Source: Cerina litoralis (GTDB lineage: Bacteria > Bacteroidota > Bacteroidia > Flavobacteriales > Flavobacteriaceae). Taken from it: a stretch of 64,000 bases of DNA. Made by a program: the position numbers and the translations under genes. Every line of letters starts with the position of its first letter. Within the stretch, counting starts at the first letter, position 1. The DNA lies in assembly GCA_022008415.1 (NCBI GenBank), contig JAIRBC010000008.1, positions 114,561 through 178,560 of the forward strand. The letters are read 5' to 3'. The notes beneath the pieces are model-generated. The model did no database searches. It saw only the letters and a program-made list of their open reading frames with translations, and had not been told where the DNA came from. This document shows positions 36,466 through 44,884 of the stretch, piece after piece.

Positions 36466-37200
36466 CTAGAGCAATTCTCGGTTGATATCCAAAATGTTGT
36501 CCTGTATATAACTCCTCAATAGTCCCGTTGTAAAGTGGTCGCTGCCCATTATTTCCTCTTTGGACAATAGCTTTAAGATGTTCTTTTTCCTAAATTGGGT
36601 TAGCATTGGGATAGATAGGGGGGCGTAACTATAGTGCCAAGGTTCGTATTTGAAACCTCTCCTCTTTGGATTGTCGGTATATACCAGGTAAAAATCGTAT
36701 TTTTTGGAATTTCCATCCATCCATTTCTTAAAAGAAGCATAGGGTTTCCCCACTTCAAATTTTTCGGGATCTAGGACATCGCCATCTACCTTTTGGTATC
36801 CGTCAACCAGGTCAATATCGGTGCCCCAATGGTGTCTGCTTGTACCTGGAATAGTAGAATATTCAATGATCTTGTCAATGGCGTCCAAGGGCTCAAGGCC
36901 TTCGTCGTCTACATAATTGATGTATTTTCTATCCCAAATTCGGGCCTGGTGCTCAAAACTTCGATAACTGGAAACCACCTTTAGGTCTATTCCATCGCTG
37001 TACGCCGCTTTTTTCATGTTAGTAAACGCTTCATACGCCTCTTTTCTAAGTTGTACGTCTTTTCCAAACAGCTCTATATTGGCTTTGCCCATAAGTTCCT
37101 CAATAGTGTACTCCGTTGTTGTCGGAAATGCCAAGTTGGGCAGAATTGTGAAAGCTAGCCCGGAAACGCTGCATTTTTGTAAAAAGGATCTTCTTTGCAT
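36466..37200 (-). CDS. M15-family D-Ala-D-Ala carboxypeptidase-like protein (VanY type), Tat-like signal
   Basis: About 244 residues. Zinc ligands are clear: His and Asp in TSRHHWGTDIDLVDG and His in YEPWHYSYAP, with VSSYRSFEHQARIW as the usual preceding motif. It would trim peptidoglycan stem peptides in the periplasm. The start is set at the ATG at 37200, two bases after the GNAT stop, because it begins MQRRSFLQKCSVSGLAFT, an RR-type export signal; longer starts would run back inside the GNAT gene. GNAT and this gene are one transcript. Confidence 0.9.
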   Translation of the reverse strand: MQRRSFLQKCSVSGLAFTILPNLAFPTTTEYTIEELMGKANIELFGKDVQLRKEAYEAFTNMKKAAYSDGIDLKVVSSYRSFEHQARIWDRKYINYVDDEGLEPLDAIDKIIEYSTIPGTSRHHWGTDIDLVDGYQKVDGDVLDPEKFEVGKPYASFKKWMDGNSKKYDFYLVYTDNPKRRGFKYEPWHYSYAPLSIPMLTQFRKKNILKLLSKEEIMGSDHFTTGLLRSYIQDNILDINRELL

Positions 37201-37202
37201 AG

Positions 37203-37652
37203 TTATGATAGGTTTTTGAGCATTACAAAATGAATTCCAATCCCAGGGATTATAAAAGCTTTTCCTATGGTGTTGTACCCGCAATTTTTGTAAAAGGGTA
37301 CGGCAATTTCCCTAGCGTTCATCCATACGGTCTTAATACGCCGATCTAAAAGGAGCTTTTCACCAAAATTAAGCAATAATTTCCCAAATCCCCTTCCTTG
37401 ATATTCTTTTAGCACTGCCATTCCTCTAACCTGGACGGCAATTTTTGATTTATGGTCCAATTGGTTGTGTTCCATAAAAGTGGCGACCGCTACCAATCGA
37501 TTTTTATAAAATCCACCAAGATGGAAAGTAGTAGGGAAGTCGTCTCCGTCAAAGACACAGGACGCTAATGGTTTTCCCGGTCTTAAAACCGGTTGCCGGA
37601 TTGGGTAGGTCTCCGCGGCACTTATACTATTTATTTGGAGACCGGTATCCAT
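37203..37652 (-). CDS. GNAT-family N-acetyltransferase
   Basis: 149 residues with the GNAT acetyl-CoA loop VRGMAVLKEYQGRGFGKLLLNFGEKLL, preceded by the strand FYKNRLVAVATFMEHNQ and ending with AVPFYKNCGYNTIGKAFIIPGIGIHFVMLK. The arrangement fits small-molecule acetyltransferases; the substrate is unknown. It is followed after two bases by the M15 peptidase, with which it is probably co-transcribed. Confidence 0.88.
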   Translation of the reverse strand: MDTGLQINSISAAETYPIRQPVLRPGKPLASCVFDGDDFPTTFHLGGFYKNRLVAVATFMEHNQLDHKSKIAVQVRGMAVLKEYQGRGFGKLLLNFGEKLLLDRRIKTVWMNAREIAVPFYKNCGYNTIGKAFIIPGIGIHFVMLKNLS

Positions 37653-37720
37653 ACGATATTAAAAATTGGGCACAAAATATTGCCTGCAGCCCGCTTATTC
37701 CTAATAAAATGCGCATATTA

Positions 37721-38428
37721 TTATTTGGCCGGTTCCTCGTCCTCCATATATTTTTTCAATGCCTTGCCGTATTTGGATTCGGCCACCGCTGGTGTCAGCT
37801 TTTTATATATGGAATCAAGAAACCTAACATTAGTGCTTTCTATATTTCTCAGGGCCACGTAGGGAGCTACGTATGAATCGGGGTTGTTTATGACAAAGTT
37901 AAGGGAATATAGGTATTCCCGGACCGCATTTTGATCACTTAACTTTTTAATGGAATCTATCGCTAGGGAGTCCGATCTAAACTTTGGGTCATATAGGGCC
38001 TGCATATAATCCAGGCTTTTTTTGCTGAACTTGGAAATTACTTGATTGTATTCTTCCAATTTCTTTTGGCTTTTAGAACCTTCTATATCGGCACCGATAT
38101 CAAAAGTGTTCCAGGAAGTATTGATAGTGATGGTCCCCGGCTCTCCGAAGAAAGTGATCCTATCGTTAATATCATTATTGTCCTTTTTGATCAAGTACAG
38201 GTAAAAAATCTCAGGACTTTCCAATTCTGTTTTGAAGGTAAAGTTGCCGTCCCCTTCAATTTTAAGCGAATCTACGTTCACCAAAACGGAATCGGGAATA
38301 TGCTGCAGAAAAAGTGTTCCCTTTTTTAATCCTTTTACATTTCCGGTAACGGTCATGGTTTTTTTAGTCTCTCGATTGCATGAAACAAGCAGACCAATAG
38401 TCAACCCAATTAGTAATAAGTTCTTCAT
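37721..38428 (-). CDS. DUF4369-domain lipoprotein
   Basis: 235 residues; the lipoprotein signal ends GLLVSC at Cys17. The N-terminal 100 residues are a DUF4369 beta-sandwich (MTVTGNVKGLKKGTLFLQHIPDSVLVNVDSLKIEGDGNFTF-type opening). In many homologues a thioredoxin-like domain follows, but here the C-terminal 130 residues are a charged helical region ending KKYMEDEEPAK, with no CxxC. Such proteins are periplasmic or outer-membrane associated in Bacteroidota; function unknown. It sits 68 bases upstream of the GNAT gene on the same strand. Confidence 0.85.
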   Translation of the reverse strand: MKNLLLIGLTIGLLVSCNRETKKTMTVTGNVKGLKKGTLFLQHIPDSVLVNVDSLKIEGDGNFTFKTELESPEIFYLYLIKKDNNDINDRITFFGEPGTITINTSWNTFDIGADIEGSKSQKKLEEYNQVISKFSKKSLDYMQALYDPKFRSDSLAIDSIKKLSDQNAVREYLYSLNFVINNPDSYVAPYVALRNIESTNVRFLDSIYKKLTPAVAESKYGKALKKYMEDEEPAK

Positions 38429-38601
38429 TTAGTTGTATTATTTTTTAAGAGAATAGAATATAGAGGAGGGGAATGGGGGTTATGCTAAAAAGCTAGTTCG
38501 CGGTAAACGATCAAATATGTCTCTCTATATTTTATGCTCAATGTTCTCTTCACTTTTAACTCGATTAGAGCGGCACAAATATCAACAAACTTTCGGTATT
38601 T

Positions 38602-39864
38602 CTAAACTTTAGAAGCGATTTCCATAAGATAGGCGCACAGTAAGGCTCCGAAGGTTCCTACCACATATCCCAAAACAGAAAGTAGGACGCCTACCGACGC
38701 CAAGGAAGGATGGAACTCTGCGGCGACAACGGGTGCAGAGGCGGCCCCACCCACATTGGCCTGGCTTCCGACAGCTAGAAAGAAATAGGGGGCCTTGATC
38801 CATTTTGCTACAAGAATCAATAATAGTGCATGGATAGTGATCCAGATAAAACCAATTGCCAGTAGTCCGGGATTTTCTAGGACTTTTCCCAAATCCATCT
38901 TCATCCCAATGGTCGCCACCAAAATGTAAATGAACATTCCCCCAATCTTGCTTGCCCCGGCTCCTTCGTAATTTTTGGCTTTGGTGAAAGAAAGCGCAAT
39001 GCCAACCGAAGTGGCGAGGACCACCATCCAAAAGAACTCCTCGCCCAAAAAGGACAGGAAACTTTCCTTATTGCGTACCGTATCTACGTTTTCTACCAGG
39101 AAATCACTTATATGATCCCCGAAAAAATGGGACAGTCCAACAGCGGCAAAACCAAAGAAGAGCAGCATCATATAGTCTTTTAGGGTAGGTATCCGGGCAA
39201 TTTTTTCTGTAAAAGCGGATACTTTGGTTTTTAAGGTCTCGATGGAAGAAACATCGGCTTTGAGCCATCGATCTAGCTGGCGTGTCCTGCCGACTCCAAG
39301 TAGAAGTATGGCCATCCATACGTTGGCCACTACAATATCCACCAGAACCAGGGCACCATATTTTTCGGGATTGTATTTAAATATTTCTAGCATGGCCGCT
39401 TGATTGGCACCCCCGCCGATCCAACTCCCAGCTATCGTTGAGAGCCCACGCCAAACAGCATCAAAACCTACACCGTCCAAGGTTTCGGGAGAAAAGATAG
39501 ACACGATCAGTATGGCCAGGGGTCCGCCTATAATGATTCCGATACTTCCCGTTAAAAACATAATCAGGGCCTTGCCGCCCAAGTTGGCTATCGCCTTAAG
39601 GTCTATGCTCAAAGTCAACAACACCAAGGCTGCCGGCAATAAATATCGGCTTGCCATAAAATAGAGATTAGAAGTAGCATCGGAAATTATGCCCAAGCTA
39701 GATAGTATTGAGGGTAGTAAATAACACATTAGTACGGCGGGAACTACGGAATACAATTTTTTCCAAAAACCCGTCTGGATAGATGAGGTGTAAAAAACAA
39801 AACCGAGACATAGGGCAAGCAGTCCAAATACCACGGCATCATTGGTAATCAAAGGTTGGGTCAT
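38602..39864 (-). CDS. DUF819-family inner-membrane protein
   Basis: 420 residues and about ten or eleven membrane segments, with conserved loops GSWIGGGANQAAMLEIF and VGSQANVGGAASAPVVAAEFHPSLASVGVLLSVLGYVVGTFG. Both repeats (GGGANQAA, ANVGGAASAP) suggest an inverted-repeat transporter fold. DUF819 proteins are predicted transporters without an agreed substrate. No co-directional partner is close enough to point to a role. Confidence 0.88.
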   Translation of the reverse strand: MTQPLITNDAVVFGLLALCLGFVFYTSSIQTGFWKKLYSVVPAVLMCYLLPSILSSLGIISDATSNLYFMASRYLLPAALVLLTLSIDLKAIANLGGKALIMFLTGSIGIIIGGPLAILIVSIFSPETLDGVGFDAVWRGLSTIAGSWIGGGANQAAMLEIFKYNPEKYGALVLVDIVVANVWMAILLLGVGRTRQLDRWLKADVSSIETLKTKVSAFTEKIARIPTLKDYMMLLFFGFAAVGLSHFFGDHISDFLVENVDTVRNKESFLSFLGEEFFWMVVLATSVGIALSFTKAKNYEGAGASKIGGMFIYILVATIGMKMDLGKVLENPGLLAIGFIWITIHALLLILVAKWIKAPYFFLAVGSQANVGGAASAPVVAAEFHPSLASVGVLLSVLGYVVGTFGALLCAYLMEIASKV

Positions 39865-40034
39865 TGTTTTTGTTTCGTGTTATTAGGTTGTGGCTCTCAA
39901 CGAGCAAACAATAGCTCATAAACTTACATATTTTTTCTTTTGGCAGATACAATCCAAACATCGAAAATAAAAAGAGGCACTATCGACACCCAAAGATCAT
40001 TAAACAGTGTTTGGCTATGCTGCCCGTTTTTTGC

Positions 40035-40865
40035 CTAAAAGATTAAATTTTGTTGGATCCAATGGGCTACTCCGTCCTCTGTGTTTTTTAACGAAACCTC
40101 ATCGGCGACCACCTTTACCTCTGCCCTTGCATTTTTAACGGCGACCCCGCAGCCTACACTTTGGATCATTTCCAGATCGTTGTAATTGTCCCCAAAGGCG
40201 ATGACTTCCATTAAAGATTGACCGGGCTGTAAGAGTAATTTAATAGCGGAAAGCTTAGAGACCGATTTTGGTGCCACTTCGATCAAGGTGTCGTTGGAAC
40301 GGTACAAATGTAGTTGCTCGCCAAACTTTTTTACTAGAAGTGGAAAAATTTGGTCCGTTGATTCTTTGGTGCCCATAAGCATAATCTTGTGGGCACTTAC
40401 GTTTCTTACTTTCCAATCGGACAGGGTGGTCGCGGTTGCCCTAAAAACGGGAGTAGCCCGGGTATCCCTTGTTTCTTTCTGTACCCTAGCGCTATCGGTC
40501 TCAACGTACCATTCCGTTTTAAAGTATAAACCAAGTTTTATGTTGTATTTCTTTGCTTCTCGATAGATTCCTTCCACGAGTTCTAATGGCATGGTACGGG
40601 AGAATATCTCATTCTCCCCTTCCATTATTAGGGCGCCGTTGTAACAGATGATCGGTTCTTCCCCAAGACCCAATCTTTCTTGGAGATAAGTCATGCTCTG
40701 CGGCATTCTGGCCGATACCAGTATGATCCTCAGCACATTTTTTATTCTGGCTATTTCGGAAACGGTAAAATTTGATACGTCGTTTTGGTTAGACAATAAG
40801 GTGCCATCAATGTCGGAACAAAGGATTTTGAAATTCGATTTCTTTAGAGGGATAAGGTTTTTCAT
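40035..40865 (-). CDS. Cof-type HAD-IIB sugar phosphatase
   Basis: 276 residues. HAD motif I is CSDIDGTLLSNQND (nucleophile and acid Asp), motif II is LVSARMPQS, motif III Lys lies near VAPKSVSKLSAIKLLL and motif IV is AFGDNYNDLEMIQSVGCGVAVKNA. The C2B cap lies between motifs II and III. Cof-type enzymes dephosphorylate sugar phosphates or FMN-like compounds. A TAATTTTG box on the minus strand (40925-40932) is a possible -7 element 60 bases upstream. Confidence 0.92.
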   Translation of the reverse strand: MKNLIPLKKSNFKILCSDIDGTLLSNQNDVSNFTVSEIARIKNVLRIILVSARMPQSMTYLQERLGLGEEPIICYNGALIMEGENEIFSRTMPLELVEGIYREAKKYNIKLGLYFKTEWYVETDSARVQKETRDTRATPVFRATATTLSDWKVRNVSAHKIMLMGTKESTDQIFPLLVKKFGEQLHLYRSNDTLIEVAPKSVSKLSAIKLLLQPGQSLMEVIAFGDNYNDLEMIQSVGCGVAVKNARAEVKVVADEVSLKNTEDGVAHWIQQNLIF

Positions 40866-41093
40866 AGAGAAATGTGCGCAGAGCGATTATGTAAAAAAGT
40901 AAATATTCCTAAAGGTCGGGCAGACAAAATTAGTTTTTTTTATGGCAATGTAAAGTTGAAACCACTACAATTGGGTCGTATAAGGGTATTTTACATATAT
41001 TTTACCGCAAATTATTTTAATGCTAGTCTACCGTACTTATCCCGCCCCAATTTGCTATTTTTGATTGGGTTAAACCAATAAAATAGGGTATCA

Positions 41094-41816
41094 ATGAAAA
41101 GGGACATGGGTCGTTTTTTGGGTTTTATACTGGTCTTTTTTTCGATGCAGGGATGCAGTGCCCAAACTCAAATCGTGGAAGGGGAAATGCATACCGTTTC
41201 TCGTGAGGATCTTAGCTACTATCTGTATTTTCCCAAGGATTACGAAACAAGACCGAAGGAGAAGTTTCCGATACTGTTGTTTCTACATGGAGGCGGGGAG
41301 TCTGGAGACCGTCTGGATAGCATAAAAAAGAGTGGGCCGCCAAAACTATTGGCCCAAGGCAAACAATTTCCCTTTTTAATACTTGCACCTCAAAATCTCC
41401 ATAAAAAGCAATGGTGGAATACCCGGGCCGTCATCCAGCTTTTGGATTCGATCGTTGCCGACAATAGGGTGGATAAGAATAGGATTTACCTAACCGGATT
41501 AAGTAGGGGCGGGGGAGCGGCGTGGGAAATGGCCGTAACCTATCCCGATAAATTTGCAGCGCTGGCGGTTGTCTGTGGAATGGCTCCGGTTCCCTATGCT
41601 TCCTGGATTAATAGGGACATGCCGATCTGGGTATTTCACGGGGAGGAAGACAAATCTATCCCAATTTCGGAATCTATAGCAATGGTGGCTAAACTAAGGC
41701 AGATGGGTTATGATGTAAAGTTTACCAAATACCCGGGCGTCGGCCATAACGCTTGGGACAAGGCCTACACGACCCCGGAGCTCTACAGTTGGTTAATGCA
41801 ACAGGTGAGGAAATAA
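41094..41816 (+). CDS. Alpha/beta-hydrolase lipoprotein (prolyl-oligopeptidase/esterase-like)
   Basis: 240 residues, with signal peptide ending MQGC (lipobox-like) followed by SAQTQ. The hydrolase fold shows the oxyanion stretch LLFLHGGGESGDRL, the nucleophile Ser in TGLSRGGGAAWEMA, Asp in FHGEEDKSIPIS and His in GVGHNAWDKAY, so the triad is complete. Similar small enzymes are feruloyl or acetyl esterases or carboxypeptidase-like hydrolases. A TATTTTTG box at 41056-41063 is a reasonable -7 element. The GH5 gene downstream suggests a carbohydrate esterase role, which is inference. Confidence 0.87.
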   Translation: MKRDMGRFLGFILVFFSMQGCSAQTQIVEGEMHTVSREDLSYYLYFPKDYETRPKEKFPILLFLHGGGESGDRLDSIKKSGPPKLLAQGKQFPFLILAPQNLHKKQWWNTRAVIQLLDSIVADNRVDKNRIYLTGLSRGGGAAWEMAVTYPDKFAALAVVCGMAPVPYASWINRDMPIWVFHGEEDKSIPISESIAMVAKLRQMGYDVKFTKYPGVGHNAWDKAYTTPELYSWLMQQVRK

Positions 41817-42115
41817 TTGAATTAGGACCGGTCAACTTCAAGATATTGCTTTTAGCATGACTTAGCCTTCATTTGATCGGGCAATAGTGTTTATTTTTGC
41901 CGTTTAATTTGTGAATGGTACAAAATTGATAAAAAAGTCGGGCTAAACGGAGGAATTTTAGTACTTTTCCCGAGAATTTTTTTGAGGTGTAAAATTGACA
42001 CAATAAACTAAGGCAAGTACAATATAGAATTACCTTATTTTTTGGTTTTAAAATCTACTTATTGCACTTGGGCCTTAACATTTGGAGTCTAATTTCAACT
42101 AAACTGTAGGAAGAA

Positions 42116-43282
42116 ATGAACTATAGCTTTGTTTTGAGGCAACCCCTAATATACAAGACAATCTTTGTCGTATTATTACTCGTTGTTGTTTCTTGCAAGG
42201 AAAATCCAAAACAAACGCAAACCGAGTCAGAGGAACACAAAACGATTGTAAATCCTGAAGGGGGAATAGGATTAAAGGATGTCATTTCTTCCGATAGAAA
42301 TACACCTATAAAAAGATATGGACAATTAAAGGTGGTGGGGAACAAAATTCTAAGTGAATGCGACAAACCAGTTCAGCTGGCAGGAATGAGCCTGTTTTGG
42401 CATCAATGGTCGGGGAAGGAGTTTTGGAATGCCAATGCCTTTAGATGGCTACGGGACGATTGGAAGATCCAATATATCCGGGCTCCCATAGGAGTAGAAC
42501 CGGAAGACGGGTACCTCGAGGATCCATTAACCGCACAAACCATTATAAATAACGCTGTAAAAGCGGCGATCGACATGGAAATTTATATCATAGTAGATTG
42601 GCATGCCAATGATATACACTTGGATCAGGCAAAGGATTTTTTTGGAAGAATCGCCAAAGAATACGGCGGTTACCCAAACGTTATTTACGAAATTTTTAAT
42701 GAACCGAGTGGCAATACCCCTGAAGACCTTGATGAAAAGTGGCCGCAACTGAAACAGTATTCCGAGGAAATCATAACCACCATCAGGGAATACGATCCGG
42801 ACAATATTATTATTGTGCCCACCCCTTTTTGGGATCAATTGGTAGATCAGGCGGCAAAAAATCCGATTGCGAAGGACAGCAAAGGAGAACCCGTAAAAAA
42901 CATTGCGTATTCGCTCCATTTTTATGCTAGGGAGCACGGGGAGCAACTTAGAAAAAGGGCCGATTTCGCATTGTCCAAAGGGTTGCCGATCTGGGTTACA
43001 CAATGCGGCAGGGTGGGGGTCAATTTTGCCAAGCCCAGATTCGAAAATGCAAACCTTCCCGATATTAAATCGTGGAACCTTTGGCAGAAATGGATGGACG
43101 ATAACAATATTAGCTATTCCAAATGGTCATTGGGCACAAAGGATGAGACAAGTTCCTCCTTATATCCTACGGCCAATCCCAACGGTTATTGGACCAATAC
43201 AGACCTAACGCCGGAAGGTATTTGGAACCGTAGCCATTTTAGGGAACGGTATAACAAAGGATGGTCACCCGGTTGCGATTAG
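42116..43282 (+). CDS. Glycoside hydrolase family 5 lipoprotein with substituted nucleophile
   Basis: 388 residues; lipoprotein signal ending VVVSC (Cys27). The GH5 barrel covers about residues 65-345 and resembles cellulase-type members: conserved Arg in YIRAPIG, His in VDWHAND, the Asn195-Glu196 acid/base pair in YEIFNEPSG, His and Tyr in YSLHFYA and Trp in YSKWSLG are all present. The nucleophile position at the end of strand 7, normally Glu in a VTE-type motif, reads PIWVTQCGRV, with Gln296 encoded by CAA at 43001-43003. Unless this is a sequence error, hydrolysis by the usual retaining mechanism should be lost or strongly reduced, leaving a binding or altered role. Confidence 0.88.
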   Translation: MNYSFVLRQPLIYKTIFVVLLLVVVSCKENPKQTQTESEEHKTIVNPEGGIGLKDVISSDRNTPIKRYGQLKVVGNKILSECDKPVQLAGMSLFWHQWSGKEFWNANAFRWLRDDWKIQYIRAPIGVEPEDGYLEDPLTAQTIINNAVKAAIDMEIYIIVDWHANDIHLDQAKDFFGRIAKEYGGYPNVIYEIFNEPSGNTPEDLDEKWPQLKQYSEEIITTIREYDPDNIIIVPTPFWDQLVDQAAKNPIAKDSKGEPVKNIAYSLHFYAREHGEQLRKRADFALSKGLPIWVTQCGRVGVNFAKPRFENANLPDIKSWNLWQKWMDDNNISYSKWSLGTKDETSSSLYPTANPNGYWTNTDLTPEGIWNRSHFRERYNKGWSPGCD

Positions 43283-43628
43283 GTACATTTATCTTGCCCT
43301 AGCCGTATTTGAAAGATGTGCAGGCAATATGTCCTTTGTTGCCCTAGAATATTTGCCTCCTTTTGGAGAACGGATTTTGATTTACAAGTTCACCGAAATT
43401 AATAGTGGCAAAAACCTCAAAACACTATTAATTTGTTATTTAATGGTCCCAACAAAAAAGACCGTAAAAAAATGGCTTATTTGGTAACTCCTTTCTTTCG
43501 AAAATTACTAATTTCCCGATTTGAGTATAATTCATGGTGAAAACCATTATTCTGGAAGGAAATGGTTTATTCTGGTTTATGAATGGTGATGTTGCAAATG
43601 TCCCAAAAATATCTTTTTGAAAAAGTAT
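43283..43628. other. Intergenic stretch, no gene seen
   Basis: About 340 bases between the GH5 and SUMF1-domain genes. Short frames here have no protein-like composition, and no hairpin with a T run is present. Confidence 0.4.
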
Positions 43629-44618
43629 ATGTATAAGAAGCAATTTTTATTATTTGGTTTCCTCCTTTTTTTGAATATTGCACTATTTCCCCAACGATCC
43701 GATTCCGGTAAAGACTACACGGAAAAGATTGCGGGCTCGGATCTGGAAATTGCTATGGTTTTTATCCCAGAGGGAGAATTTACGATGGGGAGCAGCCTCG
43801 AGGAAAAAAACCGAAAAGAAGATGAAGGTCCGGCACATAGGGTTAAAATATCTTCGTTCTGGATGGGAAAATATGAGATACCGTGGGAAGTATACCTTCT
43901 TTTTGTCAATAGGCAAATAGACGGTGTGGCCACAGAAAATAAGGGCAGTGAAGTAGAAATGGCCGTGGATGCCGTATCGGGGGCAACCGTTCCCTATGTG
44001 GATATGAGCCTGGGCATGGGGAAAACGGGCTATCCGGTAGTTAATATAACCCAAAAGGCCGCCTCTAAATTCTGTGAATGGCTCTCGGCAAAGACAGGCC
44101 GTTTTTACCGACTCCCTACCGAGGCCGAATGGGAATTCGCTTGTAGGGCAGGAACTGAAACCGCCTATTCCTTTGGAGATGATGAAGCCTTACTTCCCGA
44201 ATATGCCTGGTACTACGAAAACAGCGATGGAGGTTATAAGAAAGGGGGACAAAAGAGACCCAATCCCTGGGGTCTATACGATATGCACGGCAATGTAGCC
44301 GAATGGACCTTGGACCAATATTTACCGGACGGATATGCCCAATATGGGGAAATAACCGTTGATCCTATAGATTTCCCGAACAAGCTTTATCCCAGAGCAG
44401 TCCGTGGGGGCTCGTGGGATGACGATAGTGATATGCTCCGAAGTGCGGCCAGACTGGGTTCCAGTTCCGAGTGGAACAGAAGAGACCCCCAACTGCCCAA
44501 AAGCGTATCGTGGAATACGGATGCCGGATTTGTAGGTTTTCGGATAGTTAGACCAGCTGAGGTACCTGCCAAGAAAGATTTTGAAAAATACTGGGGACCA
44601 AAAATTCTTAAGAAGTAA
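43629..44618 (+). CDS. Exported SUMF1/FGE-domain protein lacking the catalytic cysteines
   Basis: About 329 residues; ATG at 43629 begins a signal peptide (MYKKQFLLFGFLLFLNIALF); the TTG at 43617 is less likely. The FGE-sulfatase domain fills the rest: MVFIPEGEFTMGSS, FWMGKYEIPWEVY, YPVVNITQKAASKFCEWLS, RLPTEAEWEFACRAGTET, NPWGLYDMHGNVAEWT and VRGGSWDDDSDMLRSAARLG. True formylglycine-generating enzymes carry two cysteines after RGGSW; here the segment is DDDSDML, so sulfatase activation is unlikely. No sulfatase gene is nearby. A structural or ligand-binding role, as in other SUMF1 paralogues, is more plausible. Confidence 0.88.
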   Translation: MYKKQFLLFGFLLFLNIALFPQRSDSGKDYTEKIAGSDLEIAMVFIPEGEFTMGSSLEEKNRKEDEGPAHRVKISSFWMGKYEIPWEVYLLFVNRQIDGVATENKGSEVEMAVDAVSGATVPYVDMSLGMGKTGYPVVNITQKAASKFCEWLSAKTGRFYRLPTEAEWEFACRAGTETAYSFGDDEALLPEYAWYYENSDGGYKKGGQKRPNPWGLYDMHGNVAEWTLDQYLPDGYAQYGEITVDPIDFPNKLYPRAVRGGSWDDDSDMLRSAARLGSSSEWNRRDPQLPKSVSWNTDAGFVGFRIVRPAEVPAKKDFEKYWGPKILKK

Positions 44619-44755
44619 TAATATAAACGAGTTCACTGATAAAGTAGCTATAAATAAAATAGCCATGAAACGAGCATTAAGTCCCGAATACCTCGGGATT
44701 GGAAATTACTTCACAAAGGCGATGTTTAACCTCGAAACTTCAGGGTTAATGCGAG

Positions 44756-44785
44756 CCGCCCGTACCGAAGGGTACGTTCGGGCGG
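44756..44785. repeat. GC-rich nested hairpin
   Basis: ccgcccg-tacc-gaag-ggta-cgtt-cgggcgg forms a 7-bp outer and a 4-bp inner stem. A tcccga/tcggga palindrome lies at 44682-44698. Both belong to the GC-rich palindromic material scattered through gaps of this window. Confidence 0.6.
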
Positions 44786-44812
44786 GAGCGTAGCGGTTAC
44801 GTACTTTCTCGA

Positions 44813-44844
44813 CCTGCCCGACTAGTCATTCAGGCGGGTTTTTT
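44813..44844 (+). terminator. Terminator-like hairpin before the Gfo/Idh/MocA gene
   Basis: cctgcc (44813-44818) pairs with ggcggg (44833-44838, one G-T) and runs into six T. The loop contains the palindrome gactagtc. It shares words with the 24-bp repeat at 33742, so it may be a repeat copy that doubles as a terminator for the SUMF1-domain gene. Confidence 0.6.
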
Positions 44845-44884
44845 AATTAATTTATTATCAGGTAATTACAAAAAATTTAGATGT

